From the NCBI GenBank assembly GCA_011620595.1, contig WOYX01000058.1:1-39952 (forward strand): a stretch of 39,952 nucleotides of DNA. The letters are read 5' to 3'. A program made the translations under genes and the position numbers. Positions 1-9,068 of this stretch are shown here, in pieces; within the stretch, counting starts at the first letter, position 1; each line of letters begins with the position of its first letter. The notes under the pieces were generated by a model that did not search any database, had not been told where the DNA came from, and saw only the letters and a list, made by a program, of their open reading frames with translations. This DNA is from Bacteroidales bacterium. Its GTDB lineage: Bacteria; Bacteroidota; Bacteroidia; Bacteroidales; VadinHA17.

Positions 1-54
1 CTTCAGACCTTCAGACCTCAGACCTTCAGACCTCAGACCTTCAGACCTTCAGAC
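1..54. repeat. Tandem CTTCAGAC octamer repeat
   Basis: Seven head-to-tail units fill this stretch: five copies of CTTCAGAC and two 7-nt variants CTCAGAC (unit order 8,8,7,8,7,8,8). The tract may continue upstream of the window. It ends 29 bases before the start codon of the peptidase gene, so it lies in or just upstream of that gene's leader. The related core GTCTTCAG/CTGAAGAC occurs again at about 26536-26577 and 39928-39952. Confidence 0.9.
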
Positions 55-83
55 CAAACAAAACAAATATCAATCAACCAATT

Positions 84-2225
84 ATGAAACAGACTTCCTT
101 ACTATTGACTGCCGTCGTGGCCCTCGTCATTACATCGTGCGGCAAGACACCCCAGCCTCCTGTGGCTGAGAAGATACCCTATGTCGTTGAAAGCAACGGC
201 AACAAACGTGTTGACAACTACTTCTGGATGCGCCTCAGCGATGAACAGAAGAATGCGGAAACGCCCGACTCCCAGACTGTTAAGGTACTTGCTTATCTCA
301 ACGCCGAGAACGACTTCGCCAAGGCTGCAATGAAACACACTGCCAAATTTCAGCAGCAGCTTTTCGAAGAGATCAAGGGTCGTATCAAGGAAGATGATGA
401 GACCGTTCCCTACCTGGACAATGGCTATTTCTACCACACCAAATACTTTGAAGGCAAGGAGTATCCTGTCCTCTACCGGAGAAAGGATGGCACGGAAACA
501 GCAGAGGTGATGCTTGATGTCAACCTCCTCGCTGAAGGTCATGATTATACCGGCGTCGGCGGTGCATCTGTCTCACCTGACAATAACCTCCTGGCATATG
601 GCGTCGACCATGTGAGCCGCAGGCAATACACAATCTATGTCAAGGACCTCAACACCGGCGAACATCTCTCTGATACCATCGTCAACTCCACCGGCCAGAG
701 TGTCTGGGCTGACGACAATAGGACCCTCTTCTATGTGAAAAAGGATCCGGAGACTCTCCGCGCTGCCGTTGTCATGAAGCATAAGCTGGGTACTCCCTCC
801 TCCGAAGACCAGGTGGTGTTTGACGAGACCGACGAGACCTTTGCCGTCTATCTCGGTAAAACCAAGAGTAAGAAATATATTACGATAACGTCAAATCAGA
901 CACTCACAACAGAGGTGCGCCTCATCGAAGCAGCCAATCCCGGCGGCGAGGTGATGATATTCGCACCGCGAATGGTAGGCCATGAGTATTCACTAGACCA
1001 TCTTAACGGGGTCTTCTACATCAGAACCAATGCCAACGGAGCAAAGAACTTCAAACTGATGTCATGCCCTGAAAGCAGAACAGGCATGGCTGCATGGAAA
1101 GAAGTTATACCTCACCGTGATGATGTCCTGTTCGAGAATTATGAGATTTTTGACAGCTACCTTGTGGCTGACGAGCGTATTAAGGGTCTTACCAACCTCC
1201 GAATCATCAACCTGGGCGACGGTTCTGAACATTTTCTTGATTTCGGCGAGGAGACCTATACGGCCGGCATAAACGTCAACCCGAACGGTAATACTACCCT
1301 CCTCAGGTACAGCTACTCGTCGCTGACAACCCCCAACTCAACCTACGATTATGATATGGCTGCACGCACAAAGACATTGCTGAAGCAGGACAGCGTGCTG
1401 GGAGGATTTGACAAAGACAATTATGAGTCAAAGCGTCTCTGGGCTACCGCTACAGACGGAACTCAGGTTCCTGTTTCCCTTGTATACCGCAAGGGATTTA
1501 CGCAAGATGGCACCGCTCCGCTGCTGCTTTATGCCTACGGCTCGTACGGCTCTTCAACCGATCCTTATTTCCGCTCATCCATCATCAGCCTCCTTGACAG
1601 GGGATTTGCCTATGCCATTGCCCACATCAGGGGTGGCAGCGAGATGGGTCGACAGTGGTACGAAGACGGCAAGCTGCTGAAGAAGATCAACACCTTTACC
1701 GACTTCAACGACTGTGCCCGGTTCCTTATAAACGAGAAATACACTTCTGCCGAACACCTCTATGCGATGGGTGGCAGCGCCGGTGGCCTCCTGATGGGTG
1801 CAATTGTCAATATGGAGCCGGAACTCTATAACGGCATCATAGCCGCCGTTCCGTTCGTTGATGTTGTAAGCACCATGCTTGACGCCTCAATACCCCTCAC
1901 CACCTTCGAATGGGACGAGTGGGGCGACCCTCGTAAGCAGGAGTACTACGACTATATGCTCTCATACTCACCATATGACCAGGTTAAGGAGCAGGAGTAT
2001 CCCAACATGCTGGTTACCACAGGCTACTGGGATTCGCAGGTACAGTACTGGGAACCTGCCAAATGGGTTGCCAAACTGCGCGACATGAAGACCGATGACA
2101 ACATCCTCATCATGGATGTCAACATGACCGCAGGCCACGGAGGCGCCTCAGGCCGCTTCGAGCGTCTGAAGACCGTAGCACTGGAGTATGCCTTCATCCT
2201 TGACCTCGAAGGAATAAGGGAGTAA
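84..2225 (+). CDS. Prolyl oligopeptidase (S9A) lipoprotein
   Basis: Serine peptidase of the S9A prolyl oligopeptidase family, cutting after proline in short peptides. The N-terminus is a lipoprotein signal with lipobox TSC and the acylated cysteine at residue 19, so the enzyme should be anchored in the envelope and act on periplasmic or surface peptides. Residues about 30-430 match the seven-bladed propeller region of the family, and the rest the alpha/beta hydrolase domain. The catalytic triad is visible: Ser565 in GGSAGG, Asp650 in YWDSQV and His685 in AGHGG. The length (713 aa) is normal for the family. The start is the only ATG ahead of the signal peptide. The gene converges on the M28 peptidase and shares a terminator hairpin with it. 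Oligopeptidase B is the main alternative; the exact specificity is not determined here. Confidence 0.95.
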   Translation: MKQTSLLLTAVVALVITSCGKTPQPPVAEKIPYVVESNGNKRVDNYFWMRLSDEQKNAETPDSQTVKVLAYLNAENDFAKAAMKHTAKFQQQLFEEIKGRIKEDDETVPYLDNGYFYHTKYFEGKEYPVLYRRKDGTETAEVMLDVNLLAEGHDYTGVGGASVSPDNNLLAYGVDHVSRRQYTIYVKDLNTGEHLSDTIVNSTGQSVWADDNRTLFYVKKDPETLRAAVVMKHKLGTPSSEDQVVFDETDETFAVYLGKTKSKKYITITSNQTLTTEVRLIEAANPGGEVMIFAPRMVGHEYSLDHLNGVFYIRTNANGAKNFKLMSCPESRTGMAAWKEVIPHRDDVLFENYEIFDSYLVADERIKGLTNLRIINLGDGSEHFLDFGEETYTAGINVNPNGNTTLLRYSYSSLTTPNSTYDYDMAARTKTLLKQDSVLGGFDKDNYESKRLWATATDGTQVPVSLVYRKGFTQDGTAPLLLYAYGSYGSSTDPYFRSSIISLLDRGFAYAIAHIRGGSEMGRQWYEDGKLLKKINTFTDFNDCARFLINEKYTSAEHLYAMGGSAGGLLMGAIVNMEPELYNGIIAAVPFVDVVSTMLDASIPLTTFEWDEWGDPRKQEYYDYMLSYSPYDQVKEQEYPNMLVTTGYWDSQVQYWEPAKWVAKLRDMKTDDNILIMDVNMTAGHGGASGRFERLKTVALEYAFILDLEGIRE

Positions 2226-2226
2226 C

Positions 2227-2261
2227 AAAAAGAGGCTGACCTGTTGCGGGTCAGCCTCTTT
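2227..2261. terminator. Bidirectional rho-independent terminator
   Basis: A perfect stem pairs GAGGCTGACC with GGTCAGCCTC around a short loop, flanked by an A-run on the left and a short T-run on the right. It lies directly after the prolyl oligopeptidase stop codon and 50 bases from the end of the convergent M28 gene, so it can serve both strands. Its left arm (AAAAAGAGGCTGAC) is repeated in the terminator at 26386-26426. Confidence 0.85.
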
Positions 2262-2311
2262 AACAATAACAGAATTGAAAAACAAAAAATGTTTTGAGCC
2301 CGCCAGGCAGG

Positions 2312-3877
2312 TCAGAATCCGAAAGGCGATCTCTGTTCCGTTGATTTCATCTCCGGCTTGCGCGGCATGAGGTCATCCTCCATGGCAGCGTTCCATGCCA
2401 GCCAGGCCGTTATTATTGCGTTGTGCCTCAGGTCGGGCATAAGCAGACGCTCATATGTGTCAGCCAGGGTGTGATATCCACGGCCGTATTCTATCTCGTC
2501 CTGGATGAACTGGAAGCCGGGCAGTCCAACCCCGTCAAAGCTCTGATGGTCGGTGCCGCCGGTGTTGCGAATGGCAATGGTGTTGAACCCCATATCCTCC
2601 ATCGGCTCCATCCAATCTTCAAACAACGGACGGACAAGGTTGTTCTCCTGCAGATAGATGCCGCGGTAACGACCTGTGCCGTTGTCCATGTTGAAATAGA
2701 CAGAGAACTTGTCATAACCCGGTTTTTTCTCATTCTTCTCCCTGTCAAACAGGTATTTGGAGACATAACCGCGCGAACCGTTCAGGCCTTGCTCTTCACC
2801 GCCCCAGAGAGCTATGCGTATTGTGCGGCGAGGCCTGGCGTCAAGCGACTTCAGTATTCTCATAGCCTCCATCATCACTATGCAGCCCGAGGCGTTGTCG
2901 GCAGCACCTGTACCGCCATGCCACGAGTCGATGTGCCCGCCCAGCAGAACCACCTGGTCCTTCAGTTTCGGATCGGTGCCGGGTATCTCGGCAATGACGT
3001 TATAAACACTTCTGTCGGGAGTAAACTCAGCATTTATCTCAGCCTCGACCTCAACCTTCTCACCTTTTTTCAGCAGGCGCTCCATCCTGCCATAAGGCTC
3101 CATCGGGATATTGATCTCCGTCACCGGCGGCTGACCCTTGCCGTCATATGACGTACCGGAGGAACGTGGTATGTTGAAGGCATTGCCACGGCTTATTATC
3201 ATAGCCACCTCCTCGCTCTTCAGAAACTCGTTTATCTTGTTCCTCAGCTCTCGCATGGCCATCCAGTCGCCCATCATCCTGCGCGTAGGGGTGCCGCCGG
3301 GAGAGACCGTGGAGATCCTCTCCAGATCCTCCCCGGTGAGCCTTTTGGCCAGGGGCTCAAAACTGACCTCGTACTGTGAGGTGGAAGGGGTCATGATGAT
3401 CTTGCCCTTTAGCTTGCCACGGTACTGCTCAATGTCCTCAACCTTGCTGATGTCAACAAGAATAACCTCACCCTTCAGCAATCCTTCCGTGCCGGAGGTC
3501 CAGGCCACCGGAGTTACAGAGAAGTTGTTGTAATAGGGCGCAGTCATGGCAGCATAAGCCTTTGTATAATCCCATCCGCCGCGACTGAAGTCGCTGACCT
3601 TCTCAATACGCACATTGGAGAGACCGTACCCGGCAAGCTTTGCACGGGCTATCTCATTGGCACGGTCAATTCCCTGAGATCCTGTCAGACGCGGACCGGC
3701 AAGATCGGTCATGATATAGGATAGCGTCTCAATGTCTGAATTGCGCTGACCCTCCTGCCTGATCTTGTAGACCATCTCAAGGTCAAGCGCAACCTCCTGT
3801 GATGAGAGAGGTAAAAACAATGCAAGGAGAAGAGCGGTGATTATCGCTCTCGCAGGGGTGATAGAAGCTGTTTTCAT
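2312..3877 (-). CDS. M28 family zinc aminopeptidase, exported
   Basis: Exported di-zinc metallopeptidase of family M28, closest in layout to carboxypeptidase Q/plasma glutamate carboxypeptidase. A cleavable-type signal peptide covers about the first 27 residues. Residues about 110-290 form the inserted PA-like region. The metal-binding core is visible as H315-I-D-S-W, D327 in GAADNASG, the E361-E362 pair in GGEEQG, and a late His in GGTDHQSF. The length (521 aa) fits the family. It should hydrolyse peptides or dipeptides in the periplasm or outside the cell. It stands alone, convergent with the prolyl oligopeptidase; both look like peptide-scavenging enzymes. Exact substrate unknown. Confidence 0.93.
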   Translation of the reverse strand: MKTASITPARAIITALLLALFLPLSSQEVALDLEMVYKIRQEGQRNSDIETLSYIMTDLAGPRLTGSQGIDRANEIARAKLAGYGLSNVRIEKVSDFSRGGWDYTKAYAAMTAPYYNNFSVTPVAWTSGTEGLLKGEVILVDISKVEDIEQYRGKLKGKIIMTPSTSQYEVSFEPLAKRLTGEDLERISTVSPGGTPTRRMMGDWMAMRELRNKINEFLKSEEVAMIISRGNAFNIPRSSGTSYDGKGQPPVTEINIPMEPYGRMERLLKKGEKVEVEAEINAEFTPDRSVYNVIAEIPGTDPKLKDQVVLLGGHIDSWHGGTGAADNASGCIVMMEAMRILKSLDARPRRTIRIALWGGEEQGLNGSRGYVSKYLFDREKNEKKPGYDKFSVYFNMDNGTGRYRGIYLQENNLVRPLFEDWMEPMEDMGFNTIAIRNTGGTDHQSFDGVGLPGFQFIQDEIEYGRGYHTLADTYERLLMPDLRHNAIITAWLAWNAAMEDDLMPRKPEMKSTEQRSPFGF

Positions 3878-4046
3878 TCGTTTATGATATGCTTGTTTGA
3901 ATTATCGGAAGGAACCTGTACAAACCATTAAAATAAAAGCCAGTGATCTGGCCTTGCTCATGCAGGTTTCATTTCACTGATTTTTAGCCGGAATAAATAT
4001 AGGGTCATAAATTTTATGTCGGCGATGCATTAACATTAATTAACTT

Positions 4047-4054
4047 TACTTTTG
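4047..4054 (+). promoter_or_regulatory. Bacteroidetes-type -7 box for mutS2
   Basis: TACTTTTG fits the Bacteroidetes -7 consensus TAnnTTTG and lies 18 bases before the mutS2 start codon in an AT-rich stretch. No clear -33 TTTG is visible at the expected spacing, so the call rests on the -7 box and its position. Confidence 0.6.
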
Positions 4055-4072
4055 TGCTGAAAGGTACATCTG

Positions 4073-6556
4073 ATGATATATCCTGACACATACGAGCTTA
4101 AGATAGGTTTTGACCGCATAAGGGAACAGATCAGCGACGGATGCCTCAGTCCCGCCGGCGTTCGCAGGGTGGAGGAGATGCAGATATCATTCTCCCCCGA
4201 AGAGGTGCGGCACAGGCTCGACCTGACGGAGGAGTTCCAGCAGATACTCTCTGATGGAGAACAGTTTCCTTCTGATAATTACAATGATCCCCATGCCATG
4301 CTTGAGAAGCTGCGCATCGAAGGCACCTTCCCGGAGCTTGATGAGGTGGTGGCACTGCGGGGTTCACTTGAAACAATAAGACGTATCACTGCCTTCTTCA
4401 GGAACAGGAAGGATGGGAAGTATCCGACCCTCACCGCCATGGCAGGGGAGGTGGTGCTCTATCCTTTTGTCTCGGAAGCTATTGACCGCATTGTTGACAA
4501 GGAGGGCAAGATACGCGACAACGCATCGCCGGCACTGAAGGAGATACGCGCTGACCTTGCATCCAAATCACTGGCAGCCGTCAGAAAACTGCACTCCGTG
4601 CTCAGACAGGCACAGGCTGACGGTCTGGTAGACCGCGATGTCACGGTGGCAGTGCGTAACGGCAGGGGTGTCATACCTGTCAGCGCCTCCGGAAAACGGG
4701 GAATAAAGGGATTCATTCATGATGAGTCGGCCACAGGCAAAACAGTCTTTATCGAACCGGCAGAGGTGGTGGAACTCAACAACCAGATTACGGAGCTGGA
4801 ACATCGTGAGAAACGTGAGATAGTAAGGATACTGACTGCACTGGCCGATACCGTCAGGCCATATATCGATGACCTGCAGGATAACCTCTCCTTCCTCGCC
4901 GGGATCGACTTTATACGTGCCAAAGCACTCTTCGGCAACAGGCTTCGGAGCATCAAACCTCCCGTGGCCGATACACCGCATATAAGATGGATAAACGCCC
5001 GTCACCCGCTTCTTACCCTGGCATTTGCCCGCACCCCCGGCAGGGTGGTGGTGCCGCTGACAATCACCATCGACAGCAGAGAGCGCATACTGGTCATATC
5101 CGGTCCCAATGCAGGCGGAAAGTCAGTATGCCTCAAAACGGTGGCACTGATACAGTATATGCTGCAGTGCGGTCTGACCGTGCCCGTGGGTGAAGGGACT
5201 GAGACAGGCATCTTCGGCAGGTTCTTCATTGATATCGGTGATGAGCAGAGCATAGAGAACGACCTGAGTACCTACAGCTCTCACCTGATTAACATGAAGC
5301 AGATGCTCAGGCATGCCGACAACAGCTCACTGGTGATGATAGATGAGTTCGGCACCGGCACGGAGCCGCTGCTGGGAGGCGCCCTCGCCGAAGCCATCCT
5401 GGCGGAACTCAATGCAAGACAGGCATACGGGGTCATCACAACTCACTATACCAACCTGAAACACTTCGCCACTTCACAGGAGGGTATCAGCAACGGAGCC
5501 ATGGCCTTTGACAACCAGCTGATGCAGCCGCTCTTCCGTCTCGACCAGGGTAAACCGGGAAGCTCGTTTGCCTTCGAGATAGCAAGAAAAATAGGACTAC
5601 CCAATGAGATTCTCGCTGACGCTGCCGCCAGGGCAGGAGAGGGGAACGTCGATTTCGACCGTAACCTGCGCGAGATAGCACGCGACAAACGGTACTGGGA
5701 GAAGAAACGCGAGACTGTCCGCCGACATGAAAAAAGACTCGAGGAGCTGATCGCCTCATACGAAAGTCAGTTGGGTGATATCAAGACCCAGAAGAAGGAG
5801 ATCATCGGAGAGGCCAAAAACAAGGCTGAAGAGATGCTGCGCAATACCAACAGGATGATCGAGAATACCATCCGGTCCATTCGTGAGGCACAGGCCGAGA
5901 AAGAGAAGACCAAAGAGGTGCGCGAAGCCCTGGAGACCTTCCGTGATCAGATTGAGAAGGAGACGAAACCCCGGGAGAAACCTGTGAACGTGCCTCCACA
6001 GCTCGATAAGCCTGCCGCAAGTATAGTCAGACGTATTTCCGGGAAAAAGGAGCCTGAAGAGAAAGCTGTCACACCCAAAAAGGGTGGTGGAATCTCGCCG
6101 GGCGATTATGTGAGGATCACCGGGACCGATACGGTCGGAGAGGTTACTGAAATAAAGGGCAAGAAGCTGAAGATAGTCTCCGGCAGCCTGAAGATGAGCG
6201 TTGATATCAGCAGTACTGAACCAGTGGATGGCGCCATCTACAGGAAAGAACAGGCAGGGAAGAGGCCTCAGCAAAATATCGACTGGTCACTGACAGCACG
6301 CCGCAACCGGTTCAGCCCCGAGATCGACGTCAGGGGAATGCGCACCGAGGAGGCGCTGCAGGTGGTGCAGGATTTCATTGACACGGCACTGATGATACAG
6401 TACAGAAACCTCCGCATCCTCCACGGAAAGGGCAATGGCATACTGCGGCAGATGATTCGTCAGTACCTTGAAACCACAGGTGTCGTAAGACATATTGCCG
6501 ACGAGCATGTTGACCGCGGCGGCGCCGGAATTACCCTCGTGGAACTCGATCTGTGA
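4073..6556 (+). CDS. mutS2: MutS2 family ATPase with Smr domain
   Basis: MutS2 homologue (827 aa). In known members the protein acts on branched or recombination-intermediate DNA and, in Bacillus, on collided ribosomes; it is not part of classical mismatch repair. The MutS core and lever region come first. The ATPase has Walker A GPNAGGKS at residues 344-351 and Walker B at about 425 (VMIDEFGTG). A charged coiled coil follows at about 530-640. A KOW-like linker leads to a C-terminal Smr domain with DVRG at about 755 and LHGKGNG at about 785. The mismatch-recognition N-terminal domain of MutS is absent, as expected. The ATG is 18 bases after a -7 box. The gene is monocistronic, with a repeat-rich gap downstream. 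Confidence 0.97.
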   Translation: MIYPDTYELKIGFDRIREQISDGCLSPAGVRRVEEMQISFSPEEVRHRLDLTEEFQQILSDGEQFPSDNYNDPHAMLEKLRIEGTFPELDEVVALRGSLETIRRITAFFRNRKDGKYPTLTAMAGEVVLYPFVSEAIDRIVDKEGKIRDNASPALKEIRADLASKSLAAVRKLHSVLRQAQADGLVDRDVTVAVRNGRGVIPVSASGKRGIKGFIHDESATGKTVFIEPAEVVELNNQITELEHREKREIVRILTALADTVRPYIDDLQDNLSFLAGIDFIRAKALFGNRLRSIKPPVADTPHIRWINARHPLLTLAFARTPGRVVVPLTITIDSRERILVISGPNAGGKSVCLKTVALIQYMLQCGLTVPVGEGTETGIFGRFFIDIGDEQSIENDLSTYSSHLINMKQMLRHADNSSLVMIDEFGTGTEPLLGGALAEAILAELNARQAYGVITTHYTNLKHFATSQEGISNGAMAFDNQLMQPLFRLDQGKPGSSFAFEIARKIGLPNEILADAAARAGEGNVDFDRNLREIARDKRYWEKKRETVRRHEKRLEELIASYESQLGDIKTQKKEIIGEAKNKAEEMLRNTNRMIENTIRSIREAQAEKEKTKEVREALETFRDQIEKETKPREKPVNVPPQLDKPAASIVRRISGKKEPEEKAVTPKKGGGISPGDYVRITGTDTVGEVTEIKGKKLKIVSGSLKMSVDISSTEPVDGAIYRKEQAGKRPQQNIDWSLTARRNRFSPEIDVRGMRTEEALQVVQDFIDTALMIQYRNLRILHGKGNGILRQMIRQYLETTGVVRHIADEHVDRGGAGITLVELDL

Positions 6557-6790
6557 GAGTTGCAGAAAAGTCCTTTCGGGTTATCCTGTTAACCGTCACA
6601 TGAAGGTAATTCGCCCGTCGATGTCCCATAATAATCATTGGATTATCTGATCTCAAAGCGCCGGAATAGCGGTGCGGAGAGATGCCGGAAAAGGCATTGG
6701 CACAGCTGAACTGCTATAATAAGTTTCCGGTCTGCTTTTCTGTGGCGAGAGATCGTGCGGCACCGGTATGCCACCTGCGGTGAAAAGCAG
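6557..6790. other. Gap after mutS2 with no gene seen
   Basis: No reading frame here has a recognisable protein family, and no tRNA or clear terminator is visible. The stretch contains a few weak dyads. It is the first part of a 568-bp gap that runs to the asparaginase fusion gene. Confidence 0.6.
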
Positions 6791-6864
6791 ATTGCCCGGC
6801 AGTCTCCCTGCGGGAATCCTCAACTGCGAAAATCAAATTGTCCTGCGGTCTCCCTGCCTGAATC
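6791..6864. repeat. Two-copy 28-nt direct repeat, 46-nt period
   Basis: Two copies at 6791-6818 and 6837-6864 share ATTG-CC-GC-GTCTCCCTGC-GAATC with about five mismatches. The shared core GTCTCCCTGC is exact. The pair is noncoding and lies upstream of the inverted-repeat units that follow. Confidence 0.7.
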
Positions 6865-6936
6865 GTTTACCTTACATGTTCCCGCATTAATGCTAATAAT
6901 CATTAAATTTACCCGGCAAAATGAACAAATTTGCAT

Positions 6937-7124
6937 AACGAAACTTACATGACCAATAACCCGCAAAATGCAATGATTATTTACTGCATGTAAGTTCCAT
7001 TCAACCAATGAAATAATAATTAATTAAACGAATGAAACTTACATGAGCAGCAACACGCAACAGGAAATAATTATTTTTTCATGTAAGCTCCATTAGACCA
7101 ATAAAACAGTAATTATTTAATCTA
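6937..7124. repeat. Tandem 94-bp repeat units with internal dyads
   Basis: Two adjacent diverged units of equal length (6937-7030 and 7031-7124) each begin AAYGAAACTTACATGA and carry a distal CATGTAAG. The octamers CTTACATG/CATGTAAG sit at 6944-6951 and 6987-6994 in unit 1 and at 7038-7045 and 7080-7087 in unit 2, forming long-loop inverted repeats (loops of about 35 nt). An isolated CTTACATG also occurs at 6871-6878. The array ends exactly where the downstream reading frame opens, and the first ATG at 7125 resembles the start of a third unit. It may be a regulatory region or a fossil repeat. Confidence 0.8.
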
Positions 7125-9068
7125 ATGAAATATTCAATCATGAAGAAAATTGCCTTTACAATGATTATGCTGCTGGCTTTTGTGGTTGCCGGAGCACAGA
7201 CAAACGACTTTTACGATGATGAACCTTCCTACCTGCTGAAGGGGAGCAAGAAGATTCTTGTCACCGGCGAGGTGGAGAAGGATATTACCGTGGATGTCTC
7301 CCGGTTGCCAAAGCATAGTATCACCGTCAAGGAAACCGTGCTGGCCGGCGACTCCGTCGGATTTACAGGAGCCTACCGTTATGACGGCTACTCTCTCTGC
7401 GACATTCTTAACAGAATCGTGCTCAAAAAGAAGAATGAGGCTGAATTTCCACCTATTATTGACCTCTATGTGGAGGTCGAAAATGACAGGGGCGAAAAAG
7501 TAACCTTCTCCTGGGGTGAGATTTATTACCCAGTTAACCGTCACCGTCTCCTGATCGCCACCTCGGTGGCCCGAATAGTGCCGTCAAAGAGCAAGGACCT
7601 GTGGCCGTTGCCGCAGGAGACAAAAATCATTGCAGGCAATGACCTTGTCACTGTAAGGAATATCAGCAATCCGGTGCGCATCACCGTGAAGTCGCTTGAC
7701 AGCAAATACCCTATTAACAGGGAAATATCTCCTCTCTTCTCCGAGACCATGAGGATATGCGTCAACGGCCGCCAGAGAGAAATCCTGTCGGAACTGCCTG
7801 CCGGAATTCAGAATGAGACCTTCCAGACTGTCTTTTACGGCAGGGGTAGAGGCATCCACGGCACCACACCCTTTACCGGGGGGATGCTTACAGAGGTGCT
7901 GCGTGATTATTACCGGATGTCATCTGATGCACTGCGTCAGGGTATGGCTGTGGTTGCCGGCGTTGACGGCTACCGTGCAGCCTTCACCCTCAGCGAGATT
8001 GTCAATCGCAATGACCAGCAGGAGGTCCTGCTCATCGACAGGGACAACTACGAAGGGGCAGGAAGGTTCTCTCTCTTTCCAGCCGGTGACTTCTTCTCCG
8101 ACCGTGCCATCAAGGCAATCATGGAGATAGATCTTCTTCTGCCGAAGAGCGGGTCACAGTGGACCATAGCCGTCCACGGCGGCGCCGGTGTCATCACCCG
8201 CGAGCGCTTGACTCCGGAGCGGGAGGCTGAGTACAGGGCCATGATGCAGGCTGTCATTGACACCGGCGCAGCCATCCTGGCTTCCGGCGGCTCGGCCCTC
8301 GACGCCGTGGAACGTACCATCAGGCTGATGGAAGACTCACCCCTCTTCAATGCCGGCAAAGGGGCCGTCTTCACCCACGAGGGCCGCAATGAACTCGATG
8401 CCTCGGTCATGGACGGCAGTGACCTCGCCGCCGGCGCCGTGGCCGGCGTGACCGACATACGCAACCCTATCACCGCCGCACGCGCCGTGATGGAACAGTC
8501 GCCACACGTCATGCTCACCGGTAAGGGAGCCTCTGAGTTTGCTGCAGAAAAGGGACTGGATATTGTCGACCCCTCTTACTTCCGTGATGAGAAGCGGTAT
8601 AACGAGCTACAGCGTTCACTTAAAAACGACAAGCACGGAACCGTGGGATGCGTGGCCCTCGATATGAACGGCGACCTGGCCGCCGGAACATCCACCGGAG
8701 GAATGACCAATAAGCGCTATAACCGCGTGGGCGACGCCCCGGTAATAGGGGCCGGCACCTACGCCAATAACGCCACCTGTGCCGTGTCAGCCACAGGCCA
8801 CGGTGAGTTCTTCATACGATATACCGTTGCACACGATATATCAGCACTGATGGAGTACCGGAAGATGTCTCTCGATGAGGCGGCGAGAGAGGTGATAAAA
8901 AAGAAACTGGTGAAGGTCGGTGGCACAGGAGGTGTGGTCTCCGTTGACAGCAAAGGCAATGTAAGCATGCCATTCAACACAGAGGGGATGTACCGTGGCT
9001 ATAAAACCTCAGCCGGGAAACAGGGTGTCTTCATCTTCTCCGATGAACCGGATAAACTGATGCCCTGA
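7125..9068 (+). CDS. Sulfite-oxidase-like/isoaspartyl peptidase fusion protein
   Basis: Exported fusion (647 aa). A signal peptide runs from Met6 (start 7140 equally plausible; Met1 may be repeat-derived). Residues about 35-340 look like two tandem copies of the small sulfite-oxidase/molybdopterin-binding fold, seen as a YDGYSLCDIL/FTGGMLTEVL pattern, DRGEKVTFSW/GYRAAFTLSE and late P-G-F/L-x-x-P stretches. The expected molybdenum-binding Cys context is not obvious. Residues about 349-640 are a complete plant-type asparaginase/isoaspartyl peptidase (IaaA family): VHGGAG, the autocleavage site Gly505-Thr506 in HGTVG, then GTSTGG, NRVGDAP and ATGHGE. By family knowledge it self-cleaves, leaving Thr506 as nucleophile of the beta chain, and hydrolyses isoaspartyl dipeptides or asparagine. 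Usual IaaA proteins are about 300-350 aa, so the N-terminal half is extra. The role of that half is unknown. Confidence 0.88.
   Translation: MKYSIMKKIAFTMIMLLAFVVAGAQTNDFYDDEPSYLLKGSKKILVTGEVEKDITVDVSRLPKHSITVKETVLAGDSVGFTGAYRYDGYSLCDILNRIVLKKKNEAEFPPIIDLYVEVENDRGEKVTFSWGEIYYPVNRHRLLIATSVARIVPSKSKDLWPLPQETKIIAGNDLVTVRNISNPVRITVKSLDSKYPINREISPLFSETMRICVNGRQREILSELPAGIQNETFQTVFYGRGRGIHGTTPFTGGMLTEVLRDYYRMSSDALRQGMAVVAGVDGYRAAFTLSEIVNRNDQQEVLLIDRDNYEGAGRFSLFPAGDFFSDRAIKAIMEIDLLLPKSGSQWTIAVHGGAGVITRERLTPEREAEYRAMMQAVIDTGAAILASGGSALDAVERTIRLMEDSPLFNAGKGAVFTHEGRNELDASVMDGSDLAAGAVAGVTDIRNPITAARAVMEQSPHVMLTGKGASEFAAEKGLDIVDPSYFRDEKRYNELQRSLKNDKHGTVGCVALDMNGDLAAGTSTGGMTNKRYNRVGDAPVIGAGTYANNATCAVSATGHGEFFIRYTVAHDISALMEYRKMSLDEAAREVIKKKLVKVGGTGGVVSVDSKGNVSMPFNTEGMYRGYKTSAGKQGVFIFSDEPDKLMP

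Noticed and set aside
2423-3151. 242-codon plus-strand frame inside the M28 gene
   Set aside because: It lies antisense to a clear zinc peptidase with intact motifs. It has no signal, motif or promoter, and is a shadow of GC-rich third positions.
5756-6274. 172-codon minus-strand frame inside mutS2
   Set aside because: Antisense shadow of the mutS2 coiled coil and linker; Leu/Gly-rich composition without family similarity.
6755-7008. Small frames on both strands in the mutS2-asparaginase gap
   Set aside because: They overlap the noncoding direct repeat and the first 94-bp unit, and read low-complexity sequence with no start context.
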